Shown here piece after piece: positions 51,150-60,163 of a DNA stretch of 64,000 nt. The position numbers and the translations under genes are program-made. Every line of letters starts with the position of its first letter. Position 1 is the stretch's first letter. Origin of the DNA: DASZGI01 sp035938995 (GTDB taxonomy: Bacteria; Actinomycetota; Actinomycetes; Streptomycetales; Catenulisporaceae); contig NZ_DASZGI010000166.1 in the NCBI RefSeq assembly GCF_035938995.1, positions 4,147 to 68,146 of the forward strand, written 5' to 3'. The notes under the pieces were generated by a model. That model saw only the letters and a list, made by a program, of their open reading frames with translations. It did not search any database and was not told the DNA's origin.

Positions 51150-54059
51150 GTGGGCCCCGGCGAGCGGCGGCGGGTGCAGCCCGGTGACGCGTTGGAGGAG
51201 AGCGCGGCGGGCGTGCAGTCGCTCGAAGACCTGGGCGAGTTGCTGCGGGCGTTGCGCCGCCGCCATGCGCGCGCGAATCGGGGCAGCATCCTGACCTACC
51301 AGGAGTTGGCCGAACGGACTGGTTGGTCGCGAGCCGCGATCGCAGAATACTTCACCGCTCGTACCCTGCCGCCGACCGACAAGTACGACGCCCTTCTCCA
51401 ACTGCTCGGGGCCGCCCCTGAAGAGCTGCGCGCGCTGGCCAAGGCCCGCGACCGAGTGGAGGAGAATGAGCGCCACGCGAGGCAGGCGCGCGCGAAGTCC
51501 GCAGCACCCGACACCGGTGTGGGGCAAAAGCAGGCACTGGGAGCACAACCCCTAGCGCGCGCGGCGATGCGGCAGCTGCCGGCCGACACTGGGTTGTTCG
51601 TCGGGCGCGCGAACGAACTGGAGGTCCTGCTCGCGCTGGCCGAGCAGACGCAGGTCACAGACGGCGAGCCGGGAGTAGTGCTGATCTTGGCGATCGACGG
51701 GATGGGCGGAGTGGGTAAGACGGCCCTGGCCGTTCACGCTGCGCACCGATTGACCGATCGTTTTCCGGACGGGCAGTTGTTCCTGGACCTGCACGGCTTC
51801 GCGGAGGATCGGCCGCCGCGCGAGACGGGCGATGCGCTGGCGACGCTGCTCGCGGCCATGGGCGTGGCGCCCGGGCGGATACCCGCGCAGGTCGACGCCC
51901 GCGCCGCCCTCTACCGTGACCGTCTGGCCGGCACCCGCACCCTGATAATCCTGGACAATGCCTTCGACGAGAACCAGGTCCGCGCCCTGCTGCCCGCCAG
52001 CCCCGGCTGCCTAGTGATGATCACCAGCCGCCGACGGCTCAAAGCCCTCGATGACGCCGTGCCCCTCCCGTTGGGCATGCTCGAACGGCAGCAGGCGGCT
52101 GCGCTGCTGCGCCGGGCGGCCCGGGCATCCCCTGATTGCGTGGCCGACGCCCGGTGGGACCAGGTGGCGCAGCTGTGCGGGTGTCTACCCTTGGCGTTAC
52201 TGATCGCCGGGGCGCTCCTGCGTGTCGGCGGGAGGGCCTGGAACCTTGACCGGCTCATTGACCGGCTCGCCCCATACGAGCCCCGGGACGAGCTGACGGG
52301 CTACACGGATGAGGCCCGCAGCCTGTCAGCCGTCTTCGATATCTCCCTTCGAGTTCTGCCCGAAGGCGAACAACGGCTCTTTCGCCGCATAGGCCTTTCA
52401 CCGGCGACCGAGATCGATGTCTATGCCGCCGCCGCTTTGCTGGACGCCGACCCGGACGACGCCGAGCGTCATCTCGAACGCCTGACCGATCACAGCCTGC
52501 TGATCGGCTCCTCGCGACGCCGCTACCGCATCCACGATCTGCTGCATCGGCACGCCCGTGCCCTGGTCGAAGCGGATTGCGACGGTGAGAATGACGATGC
52601 CGTGGGACGGTTGCTGGAGTTCTACCAGCACACCGCTTCCCAGGCGTCGATGCACATCGCGCTCTCCCCCCGGCGCGCGTCAGCGGGACCGGGGCCGACC
52701 CATCAGCCGGCGATCGATTCCGCGAGCGTCGCGCTGGCTTGGCTGCGCACCGAGCGGGCCGGCCTCGAAGCGGTGTTCGAGCTGGCCGTCGCCCGCGGGC
52801 TGGATGCCCAGGTGGCCAAACTCGGCTCGGCGATGGCGGAACTGCTCAGATACGACGGGCCGTGGTCTCGGGCGCGGGACGTACACACGGCGTCCGCCGA
52901 CGCGGCCCGTCGCCGCGGGGACGCGCTCGCGCAAGCAGACGCACTGACCGATCTCGGCCGACAGCTACAGCTGCTTGGACAGTACAGTGACGCGGTCGAT
53001 GCCTTGGACAGCGCCCTGAACCTGTTCACAGTGCTCGACGACGCGCCCGGCCGGGCCAACGCCCTGGCCGAGCTGGGACGAACCCACCGCTTGATGGGTC
53101 AACCTGCCGCTGACGCGCTCGATCAAGCCCTGTCCCTGTACGGCTCGGTCGGAGACCTGCTCGGGCAGGCAGATGTGCTCTCCAACATCGGGCACGTGCG
53201 CCGCGCCGCGGGCGACCGCCCGGGAGCCGCTAAGGCGTTCGAGCAGGCTCTCGAACGGTACCGGACGCTCGGACACCAGGCCTGCGAGGCCAATGCACTG
53301 ACGTACCTGGGTGGAGTCCAACTGGCGACCGGAGACCGTCCGGCCGCACTCGACGTGCTAGAGCGCGCGCTCATGCTGCACCGAACGAACGGCAGCCTGC
53401 TCGGCCAGGCCAACACCCTGCAGTTGCTCGGCCAGGCCCGCTACATGACCGGCGACTACCCGAAGGCCGAGGAAAACCTCGAACAGGCGCTGGACCTGCA
53501 TCGCACGCTCGGCAACCGCTTGGGAGAGGCGAACGTCCTGCAAATCCTCGGCGCCATCCGACGCGACACCGCGGACTACGCGGGCGCCGCAACACTGTTC
53601 GACCACGCTCTCGAACTGTTCGACAGGCTCGGTGAACCCCAGGGAAAGGCCACCACACTGACCAACCTCGGCATCCTGCGCTCCTCGACCGGCATGCACG
53701 CGCAAGCCGCGGCTTTGTTCACCAAAGCCCTGGAAATCTGCCGCGCCATAGGCAACCGGGGCAACGAGGGCTGGGCGCTGAACCAGTACGCCGCGGTTCT
53801 CGCGCACACGGATGTCGAACAGGCGCTCCCCGTGTACCGCGACGCGCTACAGGTGAACCAAGAGGTGAACCAGCCCCAAGACGCCGCCGTGGCCCTGGAA
53901 GGAATCGCGAACTGCCTGCTCCGGCAAGGCCAAACCGACGCCGCCACCACCCACCTGACCCAGGCCCTCGAGATCTACCACCGCCTCGGTGCCACCCCCG
54001 ATGCACACCGAGTCCAAGACCGACTCCACAGCCTCAAAACACAAAACCCCCACAGGTGA
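51150..54059 (+). CDS. HTH/NB-ARC/TPR protein (STAND ATPase), paralogue 2
   Basis: This 969-aa protein is collinear with the gene at 46789: HTH (LTYQELAERTGWSRAAIAEY, about 48-67), P-loop GMGGVGKT (184-191), RTLIILDNAFDENQVRALLP, GCLPLALLIAGALLR, then a TPR array from about residue 600. The HTH and NB-ARC parts are much more alike between paralogues than the TPRs. Codon 350 is TTA (52197-52199). GTG 51150 is preferred because the paralogue's start aligns near it; the frame is open to 51072. The two genes are separated by about 1.5 kb of IS debris, which fits an old tandem duplication. Confidence 0.85.
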   Translation: MGPGERRRVQPGDALEESAAGVQSLEDLGELLRALRRRHARANRGSILTYQELAERTGWSRAAIAEYFTARTLPPTDKYDALLQLLGAAPEELRALAKARDRVEENERHARQARAKSAAPDTGVGQKQALGAQPLARAAMRQLPADTGLFVGRANELEVLLALAEQTQVTDGEPGVVLILAIDGMGGVGKTALAVHAAHRLTDRFPDGQLFLDLHGFAEDRPPRETGDALATLLAAMGVAPGRIPAQVDARAALYRDRLAGTRTLIILDNAFDENQVRALLPASPGCLVMITSRRRLKALDDAVPLPLGMLERQQAAALLRRAARASPDCVADARWDQVAQLCGCLPLALLIAGALLRVGGRAWNLDRLIDRLAPYEPRDELTGYTDEARSLSAVFDISLRVLPEGEQRLFRRIGLSPATEIDVYAAAALLDADPDDAERHLERLTDHSLLIGSSRRRYRIHDLLHRHARALVEADCDGENDDAVGRLLEFYQHTASQASMHIALSPRRASAGPGPTHQPAIDSASVALAWLRTERAGLEAVFELAVARGLDAQVAKLGSAMAELLRYDGPWSRARDVHTASADAARRRGDALAQADALTDLGRQLQLLGQYSDAVDALDSALNLFTVLDDAPGRANALAELGRTHRLMGQPAADALDQALSLYGSVGDLLGQADVLSNIGHVRRAAGDRPGAAKAFEQALERYRTLGHQACEANALTYLGGVQLATGDRPAALDVLERALMLHRTNGSLLGQANTLQLLGQARYMTGDYPKAEENLEQALDLHRTLGNRLGEANVLQILGAIRRDTADYAGAATLFDHALELFDRLGEPQGKATTLTNLGILRSSTGMHAQAAALFTKALEICRAIGNRGNEGWALNQYAAVLAHTDVEQALPVYRDALQVNQEVNQPQDAAVALEGIANCLLRQGQTDAATTHLTQALEIYHRLGATPDAHRVQDRLHSLKTQNPHR

Positions 54060-54712
54060 CACCCACCCCAGCTTCTTCACGGGGTCGGTGTCTGTTTCGA
54101 GACACTCCCTGCCTGTGTCAGCAGCGGCTTGGAGTCGCCCGGGCCGGGTGACTTGAAGCGGCCGGGCCCTGTTCACCGGGGTACTGATCGCATGGCGGTT
54201 CGAAGTGGCCCGGGGCCCTGCGTCGTCGTGGCGGCTTGCGCCTGCTACGACCGGCCTTTGGCCTGGAGCATGCCGCCGGTCCCGGCGGCGGGGTCAACGG
54301 CGGTGTTGTCGAAGGCGTATCGGTCGCCGTGAGCCCTACCACGCCGCCGAGCTCAGAGGGCGGGCCACTTCAGACCGAAACCAGCGTTCGCCAGATCCGA
54401 CGCACCCTCCGATCGACGCCACCCGACCACTTCGCACCGCCACACCCGGGCTACACGAGACCGCTACAAACAACGCTCGGGCGCCGGCCCAGGACAGCAC
54501 AGGCCCAGAAGCCGGTCCGTTTCTGCCGCTGTTCGCCGCTTTCCGGAATCAGGGATGAGCGCCACCCGCTGCGCCGATCATGGCTGGTGCGACGGCACGT
54601 TGCCGCGCGCCGGGTTGCGTGGTGCCGCCCCGCAGCCCGTCGCCGCTCCGCGCCGCGGCTCGCCTCCGGGCGGTCTCGGCGAACTCTCATCGATCCCTGA
54701 GAGGCAATCGCA
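54060..54712. other. No supportable gene
   Basis: Only short, low-quality frames occur on either strand. No complete element or RNA gene is recognisable; the sequence has the look of IS-flanking debris. Confidence 0.45.
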
Positions 54713-54838
54713 GTGCTATCACAAAGGTTGTACACCGCCGCGACGGCAGTGATCGCCCTGGTCGGCGAGACGCTGGTCACGGCCCCACAGGCGTCAGCCG
54801 ATATCGCCATCGACATTGATCTGCCGATCCCCCTACAT
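54713..54838 (+). pseudogene. Signal-peptide end of a secreted protein, cut by an integrase remnant
   Basis: GTG 54713 follows GAGG. The peptide MLSQRLYTAATAVIALVGET followed by a TAPQASA cleavage site is a good Sec signal, and the mature start (DIAIDIDLPIPL) breaks off where the transposase remnant begins at about 54837. The host gene was truncated; its family is unknown. Confidence 0.5.
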
Positions 54839-55130
54839 GAAGACCGCACCGCAAGCTCCCCGCACGAACGCCTTCGCCGAACGCTGGGTCAAGACCGTCA
54901 GAACCGAATGCACCGACCGCATGCTCATCGCCGGCGAGAGACACCTCCGCTTCGTCCTCGACCGGTATGTCGCGCACTACAACCAGGGGCGCAGCCATCA
55001 GGGAGACAGCCTCAACCTCCGCGCCCCTGACGACAACCACAACGTCATCGCGTTCCCCACCCCGGCCGACCGGATCCGACGCCGCAGCGTCCTCGAAGGA
55101 CTGGTCAACGAATACCAACCGGCCGCATGA
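54837..55130 (+). pseudogene. C-terminal integrase-core transposase fragment
   Basis: APQAPRTNAFAERWVKTVRT, ECTDRML, RHLRFVLDRYVAHYNQGRSH and GLVNEYQPAA form the last third of an rve-type transposase with the final catalytic Glu (A-F-A-E-R-W). The remainder is absent. It overlaps the broken secreted-protein start and lies directly before the sugar cluster. Confidence 0.75.
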
Positions 55131-55214
55131 AATCCCTGACCACGCCCGGTGACAACGTTTTAGACCAGCACGGGGTCACTGTGCACCGCATAAAGAATGA
55201 GATTGCAGCTTTAT

Positions 55215-56714
55215 ATGAAATGCCTCTATATCACCCAAGAGTACGCACCGCACTTCGTTGAAGGCGGACTCGGACTTGCGAGCAGGGCGATGCCTGCCGC
55301 GTTACAGACGCGGCATGGCATGACGCACGACCTCGTCCTGCCGGCTTATCCGTGGCTGCTGGCGAGATCCGGATTGCGCACAGCCGAAATCTGCCGGCTG
55401 CCCGGCCGGTCGGTCGGCGGCGTCACGTCTGCCGCGACCGTTCTGCGGCTACTCGACCACGGCGGGCCGTGCGAGGTCATTCTGATCAGGGCGGACGCGT
55501 GGTACGACCGAGACGGGATCTACCGTGACGCGATGTACGCCGAGTTCGCCGACGCCGTGGAGCGTTCTGCATTCTTCGGGGCCTGCGTCGCCGATTGGAT
55601 CGAGCAGACCGGCGCAGCGTACGAACTCGTCCACGCCAATGACTGGCAGTCCGGGGCCGCCCTCGCCCATGTGCGGTCTCGGCGTACCGGCAGCGCTCCG
55701 GCGCTGTTGATGAATATTCACAGCGCTGTTTACGAAGGGCGGCTCCCATTGCCGGCGCCGCAGGCGGACACTGCCGACGGTCTCGGACTGCCCGAGAAAG
55801 CCGTCGCGCGGTTGCGGAATCGTGCGCCGGGCGGTGAGAGCATGCTCGCCCTCGGGCTGCTCTCGGCGGATGCCGCAGTGACGTGCAGTCCGTCGTATGC
55901 GCGGGAGATTCCCGCGATTCACGCTAAGAGCCCGGTGGCCGATCTATGGGCGGATATGGACCACACGGGCATCGTGTCCGGAGTGGACGACACGGTCTGG
56001 AACCCGGCGATCCCGGGTCGCCCGTCTGCGCCCTTCGACGCCGACACCGTGGACGAGGGCAAGCGTTTGAACAAGAGCGCCCTTCAACGCCGCCTCGGTC
56101 TCGGCCAGAATCCGGAGGCCCCGGTCGTGGGCGTCTGCTCCAGATTCGTCGACGAGAAAGGTACCGACCTGCTCCTCGCCGCCCTGGTCCCGCTTCTGGC
56201 CGAGGAGTCCGCGCAGGTGGTTCTCATGGGGCCCGGCGAAGAGCCCTTCCGGGCCGAACTGGCTCACCTGGCGGATCGGCATCCACACCGCCTGGCCTAT
56301 CTTCCACAGTTCGACCAGGAGCTCGCCTGGCTCGTCTATGCAGGTTCGGACCTCACCGTCATGCCCTCGCGGGTGGAGCCGTGCGGCCTCAATCAGTTGA
56401 TCGCCATGGCGTACGGCACGCTACCCGTCGTCTGCCCCGTGGGCGGCTTGCGCGACACGGTCGTCTCCGCTGATCGCGGTGACGGTACCGGCTGGATCAT
56501 CCCCGCGCACACCTCGCAAGCAGTTCTGGAGACCGTGCGGTCCGCCCTCAGCCTGCTGCGCCACCAGCCCGCCGAGGCGACCGCGATGCGTCGCAGAGCC
56601 ATGGCTCAGGACTGGTCGTGGACTCGCACCGCGGACGAGTTCGCCCGGCTGTACCTACGGCTGACTGCACGTCCGGACGTCCCCGTTTCGGCGAGCAGGC
56701 AGGAGCGCATATGA
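55215..56714 (+). CDS. GT5/glycogen-synthase-like glycosyltransferase
   Basis: This 499-aa two-domain GT-B enzyme has an N-terminal starch-synthase catalytic domain (CLYITQEYAPHFVEGGLG, HANDWQSGAALAHV) and a C-terminal Rossmann domain (VGVCSRFVDEKGTDLLLAAL; MPSRVEPCGLNQLIAMAYGT). In glycogen synthases the N-terminal loop is K-x-G-G-L; here it is V-E-G-G-L, so the conserved lysine is lost, suggesting another donor. Codon 30 is TTA (55302-55304). ATG 55215 is chosen by homology; an in-frame ATG at 55197 is possible and neither has a strong ribosome site. The stop shares ATGA with the epimerase. Confidence 0.85.
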   Translation: MKCLYITQEYAPHFVEGGLGLASRAMPAALQTRHGMTHDLVLPAYPWLLARSGLRTAEICRLPGRSVGGVTSAATVLRLLDHGGPCEVILIRADAWYDRDGIYRDAMYAEFADAVERSAFFGACVADWIEQTGAAYELVHANDWQSGAALAHVRSRRTGSAPALLMNIHSAVYEGRLPLPAPQADTADGLGLPEKAVARLRNRAPGGESMLALGLLSADAAVTCSPSYAREIPAIHAKSPVADLWADMDHTGIVSGVDDTVWNPAIPGRPSAPFDADTVDEGKRLNKSALQRRLGLGQNPEAPVVGVCSRFVDEKGTDLLLAALVPLLAEESAQVVLMGPGEEPFRAELAHLADRHPHRLAYLPQFDQELAWLVYAGSDLTVMPSRVEPCGLNQLIAMAYGTLPVVCPVGGLRDTVVSADRGDGTGWIIPAHTSQAVLETVRSALSLLRHQPAEATAMRRRAMAQDWSWTRTADEFARLYLRLTARPDVPVSASRQERI

Positions 56715-57835
56715 AAATCCTGATTACGGGCGGCGCCGGCTTCATCGGCTCGCACACGGCCGACGCCCTGCTCGGTCTGGGCCACGAGATCCGGATCCTC
56801 GACACCTTGAACCCGCCGGTCCACGCCGACCGGCGGTTCCCGGAACACCTCCAGGACCGCGGCATCGAGCTGGTCGACGGCGACGTCCGCGACCGCGAGG
56901 CCTGGGAAAAGACACTCACGGGTGTCGACGCCGTGTACCACCTCGGCGCATACCAGGACTATCTGACGGACTTTTCCACTTTCTTCACCACCAATACGGC
57001 GTCGACCGCACTGATGTACGAAGTTCTCATGGCCCGCGGCCAGAAACTCTCCCGTGTCGTGGTCGCTTCCAGTCAGGCCGTGTACGGCGAGGGCGCGTAC
57101 AGACGTCCCGCCTGCCCCGACTCCGGCGAATTGCGGCCCGGCCCGCGCAGTCCGGAGCGGCTCGACCGCGGGTTGTGGGAGCTTTCCTGCCCTTCCTGCG
57201 GAACCGATCTCGAACCCTTGTGGACCACCGAGGACACTGTTCGGCCGCACAATTCGTATGCCTTGTCCAAGTACGGCGAGGAGTCGGTCGCCCTGATGCT
57301 CGGCGAGCGGTATGGAATCCCGACAGTCGCGCTGCGGTACTCCATCGTCCAGGGCGCTCGGCAGTCCTTTCGCAACGCTTACTCGGACATCCTGCGGATC
57401 TTCTCCCAGCGCGTGCTCAATCATCGTCCGCCTCTTTGCTACGAGGACGGTCGCCAACTGCGTGACTATGTGTCCGTCCATGATGTGATCCGCGCCAACG
57501 TGCTGGTTCTCGACGACGACCGAGCGGTCGGGCGGGCCTTCAACGTCGGCGGCGCGCGTCGTCTAACCACATGTGAATACGCTGATCTGGTCACCCGCGC
57601 AGCCGGCGCCGACCTGGAACCCCGGATCGCCGGGAGCTATCGGGTCGGTGACACCCGTCATGTGCTGTCGGGCACCGAAGCACTCGGGGCGCTGGGCTGG
57701 CGTCCCGTCGTCGACATGAGCAGCGTCATCGCCGAATACCTGACCTGGGCGACAGCCCAGCCCGGTTTCGCCGACTTCTCCGCCGAAGCGGACAGCCGGA
57801 TGTACGCCCTGGGCACACTGCGCCGAGTCGGGTGA
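56711..57835 (+). CDS. NAD-dependent sugar-nucleotide epimerase/dehydratase
   Basis: This 374-aa extended short-chain dehydrogenase has nucleotide-binding GGAGFIG (7-13) and catalytic SSQAVYGEG with Y239-like SYALSKYGEE (Tyr-x-x-x-Lys). An insertion of about 50 residues before the Tyr carries CPSCG, a small C-x-x-C that may bind zinc with flanking residues; such inserts occur in several actinobacterial members. It probably epimerises or oxidises an NDP-sugar made by the downstream genes. It is coupled to the glycosyltransferase gene by a 4-bp overlap. Confidence 0.86.
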   Translation: MKILITGGAGFIGSHTADALLGLGHEIRILDTLNPPVHADRRFPEHLQDRGIELVDGDVRDREAWEKTLTGVDAVYHLGAYQDYLTDFSTFFTTNTASTALMYEVLMARGQKLSRVVVASSQAVYGEGAYRRPACPDSGELRPGPRSPERLDRGLWELSCPSCGTDLEPLWTTEDTVRPHNSYALSKYGEESVALMLGERYGIPTVALRYSIVQGARQSFRNAYSDILRIFSQRVLNHRPPLCYEDGRQLRDYVSVHDVIRANVLVLDDDRAVGRAFNVGGARRLTTCEYADLVTRAAGADLEPRIAGSYRVGDTRHVLSGTEALGALGWRPVVDMSSVIAEYLTWATAQPGFADFSAEADSRMYALGTLRRVG

Positions 57836-57908
57836 AATCGATCCGGGAGCCAGGCCCTTTATCATCGAGCGGCTAGGGACGTTACACACGTATCAATACT
57901 TTAATAGT

Positions 57909-58484
57909 TTGGGCCGTAGCCTCAAGGCCGTCTCCGTGGCAGATCTGAGGCGCGTCGCCGCAATCTTCGAGACCGCTTACAGTTCTGACCGGACGATGTA
58001 TTCCTGCGGCAACGGCGGCAGCGCGGCGACCGCCTCGCACTTCGCCGTGGACATGTCGAAGAACACCCGCCTGCCCGGCGTCTCCCCGGTGCGCGCCGTT
58101 TCATTGGTCGACCATGTCCCCGCCCTGACAGCCTGGGCCAACGACGTCGGCTACGAGGAGGTGTTCAGCGGTCAGCTTGCGGGGCTCGGTGTCCCGGGCG
58201 ACGTGGTCGTCGGCATCAGTACGAGTGGCAACTCGCCCAACGTGCTGCGTGCGCTGACATACGGCCGCGAGCACGGAATGACGACGGTCGGCCTGTTCGG
58301 CCCCACCGGAGGGCGTGCCCGGGATCTGTGCGACGCATGGGTCGCTGCACCTGCCGACTCCATCGAGGAGCAGGAGGACCTCCACATGACGATGATCCAT
58401 GTATTGACACGGCACATGCGTGAGGTCGTCCGCGAGTCCAGCGGCGCGGCGATCGCCGTGGCGGTGGCGGGAGAGCCTCGGTGA
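57909..58484 (+). CDS. GmhA-like SIS-domain phosphosugar isomerase
   Basis: This is a 191-aa single SIS domain: MYSCGNGGSAATASHFAVDM, VVGISTSGNSPNVLRAL, GLFGPTGG and a C-terminal EEQEDLHMTMIHVLTRHM helix are the conserved parts of sedoheptulose-7-phosphate isomerase (GmhA), giving D-glycero-D-manno-heptose 7-phosphate. The start is TTG 57909; I found no ATG or GTG upstream in frame and the ribosome site is weak. A short AT-rich stretch just before may be promoter sequence, so expression may begin here. The stop shares GTGA with the next gene. Confidence 0.85.
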   Translation: MGRSLKAVSVADLRRVAAIFETAYSSDRTMYSCGNGGSAATASHFAVDMSKNTRLPGVSPVRAVSLVDHVPALTAWANDVGYEEVFSGQLAGLGVPGDVVVGISTSGNSPNVLRALTYGREHGMTTVGLFGPTGGRARDLCDAWVAAPADSIEEQEDLHMTMIHVLTRHMREVVRESSGAAIAVAVAGEPR

Positions 58485-60163
58485 GGCGGCGCCCTGCCGT
58501 CTTCCTCGACCGCGACGGGACGCTGACCGAGCCGCGGCACTATCCCAGCCTTCCGGAACACCTGGTGCTGTCGCCCGGGGTCGGTCCGCCCTTGCGCTGC
58601 CTTCAGGAACGGGGCATCGCCCTCGTGGTGGTCACGAACCAGTCCGGTCTGGCACGTGGGCTGTTCGATGCGGATGTCCTGGAGTCCATGCACGCCCACC
58701 TGCGCTCACAACTCGCCGCCGAAGGTGTGACGCTGGATGCCGTTCTACATTGTCCCCATCATGTCGACGGTGTCGTCCCGCACCTGGCGGTCGCCTGCGA
58801 ATGCCGCAAGCCCAAGCCGGGCCTCCTGCTGAAAGCCGCCCGGGACCTGGGGCTCGACCTGTCGTCCTCGTGGATGGTCGGCGACTTCGCCAGCGACGTC
58901 GAGGCCGGCCGACGGGCGGGATGCCGCACTGCCCGGATCACTCGCGGCGATGCCGTCGTTATGGAGTCGGAACCGGCCGACATCCGCGCGTCCAGTGCCG
59001 GGGAGGCGTTGCACGCCATATGGAGGAGCCTTATGGCATCGGGCGTCATGGACGGCTCGATGCGTGTTCGGACGGCCGATGGCTCGGCGCAACTCGCCGA
59101 CGGGCGCTGCATCTCCTTCTACAACGACGGCCCGGCCCCTCCTCGCGTCGTCCAAGACCGTCGGGAGCTGCCGTCCCGACCCGCACCGGGCAGACTGCGC
59201 TGGGATCCGCTGGAAGAAGACTGGGTGATCTCGGCCCCGTATCGCGCGGCGCGCACCTCCGCCGCAGAGACGGTGTGCCCGCTGTGCCCCAGCCGTGGCG
59301 GGCTGACCACCGAAATACCCGTCGAGGACTACGACGTCGCGGTCATCGACAACCGTTATCCGGCACTGAACGGCGGCGATGTCGTGCTCGGGCGCGGCAG
59401 CCCGCTTGTCGACGCACCCGCCTCAGGGGCTTGCGAAGTCGTGTCGTTCGGAAGCGACCACCACATCCCGCTCAGCCGGCATCCGGTCGATCGAGTACGT
59501 ACAGTGATCACTGCGTGGGCCGACCGCACACGCGTGCTTGGCACCCGACCCGAGGTGTGCCAGGTCGTGTGCTTCGAAAACAGGGGCGCTCAGATCGGCG
59601 CCAGTCTCGACCATCCGCACGGGCAGATCTACGCGTACCCGTTCCTGCCGGCCCGGCTCGCCCGGATACAGGCGTGTGCAGAACGCACCCACGAGCGAGG
59701 GGACGGCTGCGAAGCCTGCAACTTGATCGAGCGGGAGTCCGCTGCCCGGGAACGTGTCGTCGTCGAGGCCGAACGCTGGACGGCCTTCGTACCGTACGCG
59801 GCCCGCTGGCCGTACGAGATCTTTGTCTACCCTCGGCGCCACGTGCCCGACTTGCCGGCGCTCACAGCGGCTGAGGTCACCGAACTCGCCGGTGTCTATC
59901 GGTCCGTCATCGGCTGTTTCGATCGTGTGGCAGCCACACCCCTGCCGTACATGGCTCTGTGGGTTCAGGCGCCTGCTCGATCCGGCCGGGAGCACAGCCA
60001 TCTCCATGCCCGGGTCTTCACGGACAGATGCTCGGAGACGGTGGTCAAGAAGCCGGCAGCGGGAGAACTGGGAGCTGGCGCATTCGTCAGCGAGACCGAA
60101 CCAGAGCGGGCGGCAGCACTTTTGCGCGCGGCCCTGACAACGGAGGAAGTCGCGTGTGGATAA
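58481..60163 (+). CDS. GmhB-like HAD phosphatase fused to a GalT-like nucleotidylyltransferase
   Basis: This is a 560-aa fusion. Residues 1-185 are a histidinol/heptose-bisphosphatase-type HAD: FLDRDGT (8-14), zinc residues around C91-x-H93 and C106-x-C108, KPKPG and GDFASD. Residues about 235-555 are a GalT: CPLC (266-269) and the HPHGQ active-site triad (378-382), His380 being the nucleotidylated residue. In heptose pathways GmhB removes the 1-phosphate-proximal phosphate, and a nucleotidyltransferase (HddC or HldE) then activates the sugar; here a GalT-type domain seems to do that job. The GTG start overlaps the gmhA-like stop. Confidence 0.87.
   Translation: MRRRPAVFLDRDGTLTEPRHYPSLPEHLVLSPGVGPPLRCLQERGIALVVVTNQSGLARGLFDADVLESMHAHLRSQLAAEGVTLDAVLHCPHHVDGVVPHLAVACECRKPKPGLLLKAARDLGLDLSSSWMVGDFASDVEAGRRAGCRTARITRGDAVVMESEPADIRASSAGEALHAIWRSLMASGVMDGSMRVRTADGSAQLADGRCISFYNDGPAPPRVVQDRRELPSRPAPGRLRWDPLEEDWVISAPYRAARTSAAETVCPLCPSRGGLTTEIPVEDYDVAVIDNRYPALNGGDVVLGRGSPLVDAPASGACEVVSFGSDHHIPLSRHPVDRVRTVITAWADRTRVLGTRPEVCQVVCFENRGAQIGASLDHPHGQIYAYPFLPARLARIQACAERTHERGDGCEACNLIERESAARERVVVEAERWTAFVPYAARWPYEIFVYPRRHVPDLPALTAAEVTELAGVYRSVIGCFDRVAATPLPYMALWVQAPARSGREHSHLHARVFTDRCSETVVKKPAAGELGAGAFVSETEPERAAALLRAALTTEEVACG

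Noticed and set aside
54236..54700. Possible small genes between the NB-ARC gene and the sugar cluster
   Set aside because: Competing frames on both strands, none with a recognisable domain or start context.
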